Below the pieces are notes generated by a model. The model did no database searches, was not told where the DNA came from, and saw nothing but the letters and a program-made list of their open reading frames with translations. Made by a program: the position numbers and the translations under genes. Source: Myxococcus xanthus (GTDB lineage: Bacteria > Myxococcota > Myxococcia > Myxococcales > Myxococcaceae). Taken from it: a stretch of DNA of 64,000 nt. This document shows positions 43,274 to 51,432 of the stretch, in pieces. Positions within the stretch are counted from its first letter, which is position 1, and every line of letters starts with the position of its first letter. The stretch is from positions 1,305,001 through 1,369,000 of the forward strand of contig NZ_CP017174.1 in assembly GCF_006402735.1 (NCBI RefSeq). Direction: 5' to 3'.

Positions 43274-44122
43274 ATGGAGCAGCGTCCATTTGGAAGCACA
43301 CGGGTGTCCGTGCCCGTCCTGGGCCAGGGGACCTGGCAGATGGAGGAAGACGACCGGGCAGGCGCCATTCGCGCCCTTCGCGCCGGGTTGGACCTGGGAA
43401 TGACGCACGTGGACACCGCTGAACTGTACGGCCACGGCAAGGTGGAGGAGTCCATCGTCTCCGAGGCCATCGCGGGCCGGCGCGGCGACGTCTTCCTGGT
43501 GTCGAAGGTGATGCCGTCCAACGCTTCCTACGCGGGCACGCTCGCCGCCTGTGAGCGGAGCCTGAAGCGGCTGCGCACGGACCACCTGGACTGCTACCTG
43601 CTGCACTGGCCGGGTTCGCACCCGCTGGAGGAGACGGTGCGCGCCTTCGAGAAGCTGGTGGCGGATGGAAAGATTCGCGCCTGGGGCGTGAGCAACTTCG
43701 GGGTGGAGGACCTGGAGGAGGCGCTCTCGCTCGCGGGGCCCGGGCGCATCGCCTGCAACCAGGTGCTCTACCACCTGGAGGAGCGCGCCATCGAACACGC
43801 CGTCCTTCCCTGGTGCGAAGCCCACGGCGTGGCGGTGGTGGGCTACAGCCCCTTCGGCAACGGTCGTTTCCCCCGGCCTGACAGCCGGGGTGGGAAGGTG
43901 CTGGGCGCCATTGCACGCGCGCACGGCGTCACGCCGTACCAGGTGGCGCTCCGGTTCCTGGTGCGCGAGCCGTCGCTGTTCGCCATTCCCAAGGCGAGCC
44001 GGGAAGCCCATGCGCGCGACAACGCCGCCGCCGCGGCGCTGACGTTGACCGCCGACGAGCTGGCCCACCTCGACGCGGCCTTCCCGCTGGGGCCCGAGCC
44101 GGCGTCGCTGCCCGTCATCTGA
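43274..44122 (+). CDS. Aldo/keto reductase
   Basis: 282 residues from the ATG at 43274. The AKR tetrad is present: Asp and Tyr in THVDTAELYGHG, Lys in LVSKVMPSNA and His in YLLHWPGSHPLEE. Cofactor-binding features GVSNFGVEDLE and the late FAIPKAS are of the AKR3/5-like NAD(P)H-dependent enzymes. The substrate cannot be predicted. It diverges from the ABC exporter (109 bases) and its end overlaps the end of the unknown minus-strand gene by eight bases. Confidence 0.9.
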   Translation: MEQRPFGSTRVSVPVLGQGTWQMEEDDRAGAIRALRAGLDLGMTHVDTAELYGHGKVEESIVSEAIAGRRGDVFLVSKVMPSNASYAGTLAACERSLKRLRTDHLDCYLLHWPGSHPLEETVRAFEKLVADGKIRAWGVSNFGVEDLEEALSLAGPGRIACNQVLYHLEERAIEHAVLPWCEAHGVAVVGYSPFGNGRFPRPDSRGGKVLGAIARAHGVTPYQVALRFLVREPSLFAIPKASREAHARDNAAAAALTLTADELAHLDAAFPLGPEPASLPVI

Positions 44123-45044
44123 TGCCGGCGGCAAAGGCCTTGCGGAAGGCGGACACGGTGGGCTCACCCGGGCCCACCGTCACCGTGCCCGTTTCGCCCT
44201 CCACGGCGGCGCGGGTGTCGCGGCCCTTGAGGAAGCGCACGGTGGTGATGCGGCGCAGGACCTCGCGGCCCTGCTCCTGGGCCAGGGCGCGCAAGGCATG
44301 GCTGGTGACATTCACGGCGGACTCCAGCGCGCGGCGGCCCGGCTCGTCGTCCAGGCCCACCCAGTCCACCTCGAAGCGCAGGGGCTTGCCGCCCAGGGAC
44401 GCCTCGCCCGGCCAGAACTGCTCGGTGAGGGCGTGGGGCAGCTTCTCCAGCAGCGTCACCACGTCCTGCCGCGTGGGGTTGGGCCGCACGAGCTGCGTCA
44501 GCTCCAGCAGCTTCTCCGCGTTGCCCACCGCCACCGCCACCACCGTGGACAGGTCCACGTAGGCCACCGACTCCGAGCGGCGCAGTCCTTCCTTGCCCAG
44601 GGCCATCAGCACCGATTCGCGGGGAACGTAGTCCACCACCTCGCCCGTCATCGAATGACCGTGCGCCAGGTGGAGCGTGACGGTGATGGTGGGCACCTCT
44701 TCGCCCGAGCGCGCCCGTGTGGCGAGCGTTCCCAACTGCTCCAGCACCCGCTCCACCTTGCGCGACACCAGCCGCTGAACGCCCTCCATGTCCTCGTCCT
44801 CCTGCTGCTGCTTGCGGGTCTCTTGCGCGCGCTGCGGTTTCGGGGGTGCGGGTGGTTTCGGGGCGGCTTCGGGCCGGGGCGGCTCTGGGGGCGCTGGCTC
44901 CCTGGCGACAGTGGGGGGCGCCGTGGCCGTGGGGGGCTGGGGGACTGCTTCTGGGGTGGAGGGCTGCCCGGTGGTGGGTGGGGTGGGGGACTCCGCGTCC
45001 GCCTTCGCCGCGCCTCCGCCGAACACGTTCTTGAGGAAGCCCAT
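44115..45044 (-). CDS. Protein of unknown function with Pro-rich linker
   Basis: 309 residues. MGFLKNVFGGG opens the protein, residues 15-80 are a Pro/Ala/Thr/Glu linker, then a short charged coiled-coil-like stretch (ETRKQQQEDEDMEGVQRLVS). The folded part, about 95-309, alternates strands and helices (TITVTLHLAHGHSMTGEVVD, ESVAYVDLSTVVAVAV, ITTVRFLKGRDTRAAVEG). It starts two bases after kdsB ends, so they are co-transcribed. No known family recognised; no membrane segment. Confidence 0.65.
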   Translation of the reverse strand: MGFLKNVFGGGAAKADAESPTPPTTGQPSTPEAVPQPPTATAPPTVAREPAPPEPPRPEAAPKPPAPPKPQRAQETRKQQQEDEDMEGVQRLVSRKVERVLEQLGTLATRARSGEEVPTITVTLHLAHGHSMTGEVVDYVPRESVLMALGKEGLRRSESVAYVDLSTVVAVAVGNAEKLLELTQLVRPNPTRQDVVTLLEKLPHALTEQFWPGEASLGGKPLRFEVDWVGLDDEPGRRALESAVNVTSHALRALAQEQGREVLRRITTVRFLKGRDTRAAVEGETGTVTVGPGEPTVSAFRKAFAAGIR

Positions 45045-45046
45045 GG

Positions 45047-45787
45047 TCAGCCGCCCCGCGCGCGCATGAGGGCCTCCACCTTCGCCACGTCACCGGGGAG
45101 GTCGACGGCCACCGTGTGCGAGGTGACCTTCGCGCAGCGGATGGGGATGCCGTGCTCCAGCGCGCGGAGCTGCTCCAGCTTCTCCGCGTCCTCCAGCGGC
45201 GTGGGCGCCAGCTTCGCCAGCGACAGCAGCACCTCGCGCCGGTAGCCGTAGAGGCCGATGTGGCCCCAGCGCTGGACGGGCGTGTTCGGCTCGCGGGCGT
45301 GGGGTACCAGGCTGCGGCTGAAGTAGAGCGCGTCGCCGTTGAGCGCGAGCACCGCCTTCACCACGTGCGGGCTGGCGGCTTCGTCCGCTTCGAGCGGGCG
45401 GACCAGGGTGCCCATCCGCACGGACGGGTCCTGGAAGAGGCCCGCCAGCCGCTGGAGCGCGGCGGGGTCCACCAGGGGCTCGTCTCCCTGGACGTTCACC
45501 CAGATGTCGATGTCTGGACGGCCGAGCGCCACCTCGGCGACCCGATCCGTCCCCGTGGCACAGGCGGGGCTGGTCATCACCGCCTTGCCGCCAAAGCCCT
45601 CCACAGCGGCGCGAATGCGGTCGTCATCGGTGGCAACCCACACCTCGTCGAAGGCCTGGGCCTCCTGACAGCGGCGCCAGACGTGCTCAATCATTGTTCG
45701 GCCGGCGATGATCGCCAGCGGCTTGCCCGGGAAGCGGGTGCTGGCATGTCGGGCGGGAATGACTGCAACGGTCCGGCAAGATTGCAT
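45047..45787 (-). CDS. kdsB: CMP-Kdo synthetase (3-deoxy-manno-octulosonate cytidylyltransferase)
   Basis: 246 residues from the ATG at 45787 with GGAGGGG just upstream; the in-frame start at 45856 would add 23 unrelated residues. The nucleotidyltransferase motifs are VAVIPARHASTRFPGKPLA, VATDDDRI, INVQGDEPLV-like WVNVQGDEPLVDP and HIGLYGYRREVLL. It activates Kdo with CTP for transfer to lipid A. It complements kdsA, kdsC and pyrG at 37693-40773. Confidence 0.95.
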   Translation of the reverse strand: MQSCRTVAVIPARHASTRFPGKPLAIIAGRTMIEHVWRRCQEAQAFDEVWVATDDDRIRAAVEGFGGKAVMTSPACATGTDRVAEVALGRPDIDIWVNVQGDEPLVDPAALQRLAGLFQDPSVRMGTLVRPLEADEAASPHVVKAVLALNGDALYFSRSLVPHAREPNTPVQRWGHIGLYGYRREVLLSLAKLAPTPLEDAEKLEQLRALEHGIPIRCAKVTSHTVAVDLPGDVAKVEALMRARGG

Positions 45788-45894
45788 GACCCCTCCGTTT
45801 ATCAGGTTCGCGACGAATGCCGGCCCCCGGGATTGGACATTCGCATCATCGGACACTGGCCAGCGCGGCTCCAGTGCCTAGCTTTGGTCGCAAC

Positions 45895-47025
45895 ATGAAG
45901 AAGGTCATTCATATCGTTGGGGCGCGTCCGAACTTCATGAAGGTCGCGCCCATCTATCGCGCCATCGCCGAGCGTACTCCCCTGGAGCAAATTCTTGTCC
46001 ACACGGGGCAACACTACGACGCCAAGATGAGCGACGTGTTCTTCGCCGACCTCGGCCTGCCCGCCCCGGACGTCCATCTGGGCATCGGGTCGGGCAGCCA
46101 TGCGCAGCAGACGGCACGCATGATGGTGGAGCTGGAAAAGGTTTTCCTAGCCCACCCTCCAGCGCTGGTCTCCGTGGTGGGCGACGTGAACAGCACCATC
46201 GCGGCGGCGCTGGTGACGTCGAAGCTGGGCATCCCCCTGGCACACGTCGAAGCGGGGCTGCGCAGCTACTCGCCACACCAACCGGAGGAGATCAACCGCC
46301 TCGTCACCGACCGCCTGTCGGACCTGCTGCTGACGCCGTCACGTGACGCGGACGCCAACCTGCTCAAGGAAGGCACCGACCCGGCCCGCATCCACTTCGT
46401 GGGCAACGTGATGATCGACTCGCTCTTCGCCTCGCGCGAGAAGGCCGACAAGCTGCCGCTGCTCAAGGACCTGGGGCTCATCCCCCACGGCTACGCGGTG
46501 TGCACGCTGCACCGGCCCTCCAACGTGGACGACCCCAAGATTCTGGGCGGCCTCCTGTCCGCGGTGGCCCACGTCGCCACGCGCCTTCCGGTCATCTTCC
46601 CGGTGCACCCGCGCACGCGGAAGGTGATTTCGGAGCATGGCCTGAACACGTGGTTCGAGCGCACGCCGAACCTGCGGCCCGTGGAGCCCATGGGCTACCT
46701 GGACTTCCTGGCGCTCACGTCGAAGGCGCGCCTGGTGCTCACCGACTCCGGCGGCCTCCAGGAGGAGACGACGGCCATGGGCATCCCGTGCCTCACCCTG
46801 CGCGAGCAGACCGAGCGCCCCATCACCGTGGAGGAGGGCTCCAACGAGGTGGTGGGCACCGACCCGGTCCGCATCCGTCTGGCCGCCGACCGCGTGCTGG
46901 ATGGTGAAGGCAAGCAGGGCCGCGTGCCCGAGTTCTGGGATGGCCGCGCCGCCGAGCGCATCGCGGACCTGTTCGCGAGCTTCCTGGGCGTCGAGGACCG
47001 GCCGATTCAGGCGGCCTCGGCCTGA
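45895..47025 (+). CDS. wecB: UDP-N-acetylglucosamine 2-epimerase
   Basis: 376 residues from the ATG at 45895 (MKKVIHIVGARPNFMKVAPI). Active-site and UDP-binding segments are HTGQHYDAKMSDVFF, VVGDVNSTIAAAL, HVEAGLRSYSPHQPEEINR, TLHRPSNVDD and LTDSGGLQEETTAMGIP. It interconverts UDP-GlcNAc and UDP-ManNAc, a precursor of O-antigen or exopolysaccharide. It diverges from kdsB across 107 bases, another LPS-related gene. No neighbouring glycosyltransferases are seen. Confidence 0.94.
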   Translation: MKKVIHIVGARPNFMKVAPIYRAIAERTPLEQILVHTGQHYDAKMSDVFFADLGLPAPDVHLGIGSGSHAQQTARMMVELEKVFLAHPPALVSVVGDVNSTIAAALVTSKLGIPLAHVEAGLRSYSPHQPEEINRLVTDRLSDLLLTPSRDADANLLKEGTDPARIHFVGNVMIDSLFASREKADKLPLLKDLGLIPHGYAVCTLHRPSNVDDPKILGGLLSAVAHVATRLPVIFPVHPRTRKVISEHGLNTWFERTPNLRPVEPMGYLDFLALTSKARLVLTDSGGLQEETTAMGIPCLTLREQTERPITVEEGSNEVVGTDPVRIRLAADRVLDGEGKQGRVPEFWDGRAAERIADLFASFLGVEDRPIQAASA

Positions 47026-47126
47026 TGGCAATGGGCGGGTAGGGGCCCTGGCGCTGCGTGGGCCCGCCCGCTCGTCCGCCCCCGCCTGTGCAGGAGGGCC
47101 CGCCGTGGTAGAGCGCTGGCAGGCCC

Positions 47127-48116
47127 ATGCACAGCGCACCGCAGGAAGAAGCCCCCGAGGGCTACGTCGACATCCGCTACGTCGTCGAGCCGAACTACGC
47201 GGGGTGGCGGCTGGATGAGTATCTGGGTGAGAAGCTCCGCCGGATGACGCGGGAGCGGCTCCAGGGCGTCATCCTGAGGGGCGTCATCTGCGAGGAGCGG
47301 CGCCTGAAGCCGTCCACGCCGGTGTATCCAGGACTGGCCTTCCGCATCCGCCGCCGCGCCAGCGAGGAGCCGGACACGCCCACGGAATTGCCCGTGGTGT
47401 TCCAGGACGACTGGCTGCTGGTGCTGGACAAGCCCGCGGGTCTGCCCATCCACCCCACGGCGCGCTACCACAAGGGCACCCTCGTCACGCTCCTGCGAGA
47501 GCGCTTCGGTGAGCGCTTCGCCGAGCCCGCGCACCGGTTGGACAGGGAGACCAGCGGCCTGGTCGTCTGCGGGCGCACCACGGAGTCATGCCGGGTGTTG
47601 GGTCGGCTGTTCGTCTCGCGTGACGTGCACAAGGAGTACCTGGCGCTCTGTGAAGGGCACCCGCCCGAGGACACGTTCACCGTGGATGCGCCCATCGCGG
47701 AGGGCACCGAGCTCATCCGCATCGCCGTGCGCATCGACCCGGTGGAGGGCAAGGAGAGCCGCACGCGCTTCCAGGTGCTCCAGCGCTTCACGCGGGACGG
47801 CGCGCCCTTCGCGCTGCTGCGCTGCTTCCCGGAGACGGGGCGCCAGCACCAGATTCGCATCCACCTGCACCACGCGGGCTTCCCGCTCGTGGGCGACAAG
47901 ATGTACGGGCCGGACCCGGGCTACTTCGACCGCTTCAGCAAGCACTGTCTGGAGCCCGAGGCGTGGCCGCGGCTGCGCCTGCCCCGTCAAGCGCTGCACG
48001 CCGCGCGCATCGCCTTCCCGCACCCAGGCTCTGGCCAGGAGGTGGTGTTCGAGGCGCCCCTGCCAGCGGACCTCACCGCCTTCATTGAAGGCCGGCCCGT
48101 GGCTTTGCCGGCCTGA
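47127..48116 (+). CDS. RluA-family RNA pseudouridine synthase
   Basis: 329 residues. An S4-like N-terminal region (WRLDEYLGEKLRRMTRERLQ) precedes the catalytic domain with the active Asp in AHRLDRETSGLVVCGRT and the later FPETGRQHQIRIHLHHAGFP. RluA, RluC and RluD cannot be distinguished by eye, so the modified uridines in rRNA or tRNA are not known. A strong hairpin follows the gene. Confidence 0.9.
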   Translation: MHSAPQEEAPEGYVDIRYVVEPNYAGWRLDEYLGEKLRRMTRERLQGVILRGVICEERRLKPSTPVYPGLAFRIRRRASEEPDTPTELPVVFQDDWLLVLDKPAGLPIHPTARYHKGTLVTLLRERFGERFAEPAHRLDRETSGLVVCGRTTESCRVLGRLFVSRDVHKEYLALCEGHPPEDTFTVDAPIAEGTELIRIAVRIDPVEGKESRTRFQVLQRFTRDGAPFALLRCFPETGRQHQIRIHLHHAGFPLVGDKMYGPDPGYFDRFSKHCLEPEAWPRLRLPRQALHAARIAFPHPGSGQEVVFEAPLPADLTAFIEGRPVALPA

Positions 48117-48124
48117 AACGCGAA

Positions 48125-48158
48125 GGCCCCCAGCCCGGAATGAAGCGGGCAGGGGGCC
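48125..48158. terminator. Bidirectional terminator between RluA-type gene and purF
   Basis: GGCCCCCAGCCCG (48125-48137) and CGGGCAGGGGGCC (48146-48158) pair over 12 of 13 positions around an 8-base loop, between two convergent genes. Confidence 0.7.
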
Positions 48159-48182
48159 AGGGGCGTGAAGCCGGTGGTGACG

Positions 48183-49571
48183 TCAGGCGGTGAGCTTGCT
48201 GGGCTCGGCGCGTTCCTCGCCGAAGTCGCCGATGAGGTACTTGCCGGAGAAGCAGGCGGTGCAGAAGGTGCTGCGCTCCGGGTCGCCCACCGCGCGGCCC
48301 AGGCCTTCCTGGGAGATGTAGCCGAGCGAGTCCGCCGTCACGTACGTGGCAATCTCCTCCAGGCTGTGCGTCGCGGCGATGAGCTCCTGACGGCTCGGCG
48401 TGTCGATGCCGTAGTAGCAGGGCCACTTCGTGGGCGGCGAGGAGATGCGCAGGTGCACCTCCACCGCGCCCGCCGCCTTGATCATCTTCACGATTTTGCG
48501 GCTCGTGGTGCCGCGGACGATGGAGTCGTCCACCACCACCACGCGCTTGCCCTTGAGCACCTGCCGCACCGCGGACAGCTTCAGCTTCACGCCGAAGTGG
48601 CGGATGGACTGCTGCGGCTCGATGAAGGTGCGGCCCACGTAGTGGCTGCGGATGAGGCCCACGTCGTAGGGGATGCCGCTGGCCTGCGCGAAGCCGATGG
48701 CCGCCGGCACGCCCGAGTCCGGCACCGCGATGACCAGGTCCGCGGAGGGCGCGGGCTGCTCCTTCGCGAGCTGACGGCCCATTTCCTTGCGCACTTCGTA
48801 CACGTTGCTGCCGAACAGCGTGGAGTCCGGCCGCGCGAAGTACACGTGCTCGAAGATGCAGCGCGCCTGACGCGGCGGCTCCGCGAAGGGCTTGCTGGTG
48901 CGCATCAGCCCGTTCTCGATGACGAGCAGCTCGCCCGGCTCCAGCTCGCGCACGATTTCCGCCTCGATGAGGTCCAGCGCGGTCGACTCGCTGGCCAGCA
49001 CGTAGGCGCCTTCCTTCATCCGTCCCAGCACCAGCGGCCGGATGCCGTGCGGGTCCCGCACCGCGACGAGCTTGTTCTCCGTGAGCACCAGGAGGCTGTA
49101 GGCGCCCGTCACCTTGCGCAGCGCCTCCACGAGCTTCTGCTCGAAGGTCGCCTGCTTGGAGCGCGCCAGCAGGTGCAGGATGACTTCCGTGTCCGCGTCG
49201 GACTGGAAGATGGCGCCGTCGGCCTCGAGCTGCTGCTTCAGCTCGGCCGCGTTCACCAGGTTGCCGTTGTGCGCGATGGCGCACTGCCCGCCCGCGTACT
49301 GCACGAAGAGCGGCTGGGCGTTCTTGAGGGCGCTGCCTCCAGCGGTGGAGTAGCGCACATGGCCGATGGCCGCCTGCCCAGGCAGGTCGGCGAGCACCGG
49401 CGCATCGAAGATGTCGGCAACGAGTCCCATCTGCCGGTGAGCGCGAAGCCCCATCCCGTCAGAGGCGACAATGCCCGCGGACTCCTGCCCCCGGTGCTGG
49501 AGGGCGTGCAGTCCCAGGTACGTCAGGTTGGAGGCCTCAGCGTGCCCCACGATTCCGAAGATGCCGCACAT
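48183..49571 (-). CDS. purF: Amidophosphoribosyltransferase
   Basis: 462 residues from the ATG at 49571, chosen because it places the glutaminase nucleophile Cys at position 2 ([10 protein letters not shown]). The PRPP site reads [20 protein letters not shown]. It makes phosphoribosylamine, the first step of purine synthesis. Four cysteines resembling the [4Fe-4S] ligands of the Bacillus-type enzyme are present: one in [10 protein letters not shown], one in KWPCYYGID and two in [10 protein letters not shown]. So it is probably the cluster-containing, oxygen-sensitive form. Confidence 0.95.
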   Translation of the reverse strand: MCGIFGIVGHAEASNLTYLGLHALQHRGQESAGIVASDGMGLRAHRQMGLVADIFDAPVLADLPGQAAIGHVRYSTAGGSALKNAQPLFVQYAGGQCAIAHNGNLVNAAELKQQLEADGAIFQSDADTEVILHLLARSKQATFEQKLVEALRKVTGAYSLLVLTENKLVAVRDPHGIRPLVLGRMKEGAYVLASESTALDLIEAEIVRELEPGELLVIENGLMRTSKPFAEPPRQARCIFEHVYFARPDSTLFGSNVYEVRKEMGRQLAKEQPAPSADLVIAVPDSGVPAAIGFAQASGIPYDVGLIRSHYVGRTFIEPQQSIRHFGVKLKLSAVRQVLKGKRVVVVDDSIVRGTTSRKIVKMIKAAGAVEVHLRISSPPTKWPCYYGIDTPSRQELIAATHSLEEIATYVTADSLGYISQEGLGRAVGDPERSTFCTACFSGKYLIGDFGEERAEPSKLTA

Positions 49572-49715
49572 GGCGCGCTGCCTTACTCCTTTCAAGCGGT
49601 GAGCGGAACAGGAACGCATGCCTCTCTGGTGGGTATTCCACCCGACGCCAGAGTCGTTTCATGTGGGCAGTCAGGCGTCCCAAAGTCCAGGCCCTGGGGG
49701 TAGTCTGGCTCGCGC

Positions 49716-51026
49716 ATGGCATCCTCGCGACTGGCCCGCTGGCGTTCCCTGTTTCCCCTGGTGTTGCTTACCGTGGGGGCCGCGTATTCGCTGGCGTCCT
49801 GGAACTGGTGTGGCAGTTGGGCCGAGCGCGCGCCAGTCCTTGTGTCACAGGTTCATGGCGAAGGGCCGCTGCGCGCGGGCGCGGCGAAGGTGGCGCTCGC
49901 GCCGCCTTTCCCAGTGGTGGTGGCCGGTTATACGCCGCCACGGCCCGAGGCGGACCAGGCCGACGTGCCGCTCTACGCGCGCGCGGTGGTGCTGGAGGCA
50001 GGAGGGACACAGGTGGGGCTGGTGTCGTTGGACCTGCTCCTCGTTCCGGACGTGCTGGCCACGCGGGTGCGTGAGCGCGCGCGGGCCTCGGGGCTGGAGG
50101 ATGTGCTGGTCCTGGCCACGCACACGCATTCGTCGTTGGGCGGGTATGACTCGCGGTGGGTGGCCCAGCTGTCCGGCACCGGGCGCTACCGGGAAGACGT
50201 GGTGGATGCCATCACCACGGCGGCGGGTGACGCACTGGCCCAGGCGGCCGCGTCGCTCGCCCCGGTGTCGCTGGAGGTCGGCGAGGCGCGGCAGCAGAAG
50301 TTCGTCATCTCCCGCAGCGGTGGCGAGAAGCCGGATGGCGTCCTGACGCGCGCGGTGTTCCGGGGGCAGGAGGGACCGGTGGCGGAGCTGCTGCTCTTCG
50401 CCGCGCACCCGACGATGGTGCCGCGTCGCCGCGCCTACGTCGACCCTGACTACCCCGGCCGGCTCAGCGCGCTGCGCGAGGAGGCGGGCAGCGGCGTGAC
50501 GCTGTTGCTGCAGGGCGCGGGGGGCAATGCGACGGTGGCGTACTCGGAAGGGCAGGGGCTGGAGCGGGTGTCGGGCTTCGCGCATGCCCTGGCGGAGCTG
50601 GCCGGCGATGCGCCCTTGTCACCCGTGGGGGAGACAGTGCGGCTGTCCCTGGCGCGCGCCGATGCGGCCATGCCACGTCCGGACGCTTCGCGGCTGGTGC
50701 CGGCGCTGACGCGGGCGGCGGGGGACAACCTGCTGTGTGAATCCGCGCCGCGTCTGGCGGAGGTGGGCGCGCTGATGCTGGGGCCGCTGAAGCTGGTGGC
50801 GGTGCCGGGTGAGCCCAGCGTGGCCGCGGGCGTGGAGTTGCTGCGGCGGACCGGTGCCACGGGCGTGTTGGGCCTGGCGGATGGTTACGTGGGCTACGTG
50901 GAGACAGCGGCGAACGTGCAGGGGGGACTGGGGGAGTCCAGGCGCCAGTACTTCGGGCCCGCGCTGCTGGAGCGGCTGAGCGTGGCGGCGGAGTTCGTGG
51001 CCGGGGCGGCGGGCTTCACGCCTTGA
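49716..51026 (+). CDS. Exported neutral/alkaline ceramidase-like protein
   Basis: 436 residues. A hydrophobic segment at about 10-30 (SLFPLVLLTVGAAYSLASW) is a signal anchor or signal peptide. The domain resembles the N-terminal catalytic part of neutral/alkaline ceramidases: KVALAPPFPVVVAGY, LVSLDLLLVPD and the metal/active-site segment LATHTHSSLGGYD, with a later GAGGNATVAYS. Genuine ceramidases are about 650 residues or more with a C-terminal beta domain, which is absent. It may act on another amide or lipid outside the cytoplasm. Divergent from purF. Confidence 0.72.
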   Translation: MASSRLARWRSLFPLVLLTVGAAYSLASWNWCGSWAERAPVLVSQVHGEGPLRAGAAKVALAPPFPVVVAGYTPPRPEADQADVPLYARAVVLEAGGTQVGLVSLDLLLVPDVLATRVRERARASGLEDVLVLATHTHSSLGGYDSRWVAQLSGTGRYREDVVDAITTAAGDALAQAAASLAPVSLEVGEARQQKFVISRSGGEKPDGVLTRAVFRGQEGPVAELLLFAAHPTMVPRRRAYVDPDYPGRLSALREEAGSGVTLLLQGAGGNATVAYSEGQGLERVSGFAHALAELAGDAPLSPVGETVRLSLARADAAMPRPDASRLVPALTRAAGDNLLCESAPRLAEVGALMLGPLKLVAVPGEPSVAAGVELLRRTGATGVLGLADGYVGYVETAANVQGGLGESRRQYFGPALLERLSVAAEFVAGAAGFTP

Positions 51027-51036
51027 GGCGGCCGGG

Positions 51037-51060
51037 CGCCGCGGAGGACTTTCCGCGGCG
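51037..51060. terminator. Terminator between ceramidase-like gene and yhbY
   Basis: CGCCGCGGA (51037-51045) pairs perfectly with TCCGCGGCG (51052-51060), and GC-rich flanks extend the stem. Located between convergent genes. Confidence 0.65.
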
Positions 51061-51078
51061 CGGCCGGCTCGAGGCTGG

Positions 51079-51369
51079 CTAGAACTTCTCGAACTTGGAG
51101 TCCTTCTTGCGCTTCTTGAACAGGAGCGCGGTGCGGCCCAGCAGCTGCGCGAGCTCCGCCTGGGCGCCCTCGGCGATGCGCGCCGCGGCTTCCTGGCGCG
51201 TCTCCGGGCCCTCGTTGATTTTCACCTTGATGAGCTCGTGGTCCTGCAGCGCCTGCTCGATGGCGGCGATGACACCCTCGGTGACGCCGGCCTGACCGAC
51301 GATGACCACCGGCTCCAGGTGGTGTCCTAGCGCGCGCAGATGGCGGCGTTGCTTCCCAGTGAGCGGCAC
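51079..51369 (-). CDS. yhbY: CRM-domain RNA-binding protein YhbY
   Basis: 96 residues, the normal size. MPLTGKQRRHLRALGHHLEP and VVIVGQAGVTEGVIAAIEQAL with the HELIKVKI strand are the YhbY/CRM fold, including the GxxG-like loop. These proteins bind pre-50S ribosomal particles. A basic tail KKRKKDSKFEKF ends the protein. It is 63 bases after the J-domain gene on the same strand. Confidence 0.92.
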   Translation of the reverse strand: MPLTGKQRRHLRALGHHLEPVVIVGQAGVTEGVIAAIEQALQDHELIKVKINEGPETRQEAAARIAEGAQAELAQLLGRTALLFKKRKKDSKFEKF

Positions 51370-51432
51370 GTTCCTTCTCTCCTTCGTGGTTTCGGGTGGA
51401 GCCTCCTGGGCCCCACCGTCGGGGGGCGCACC

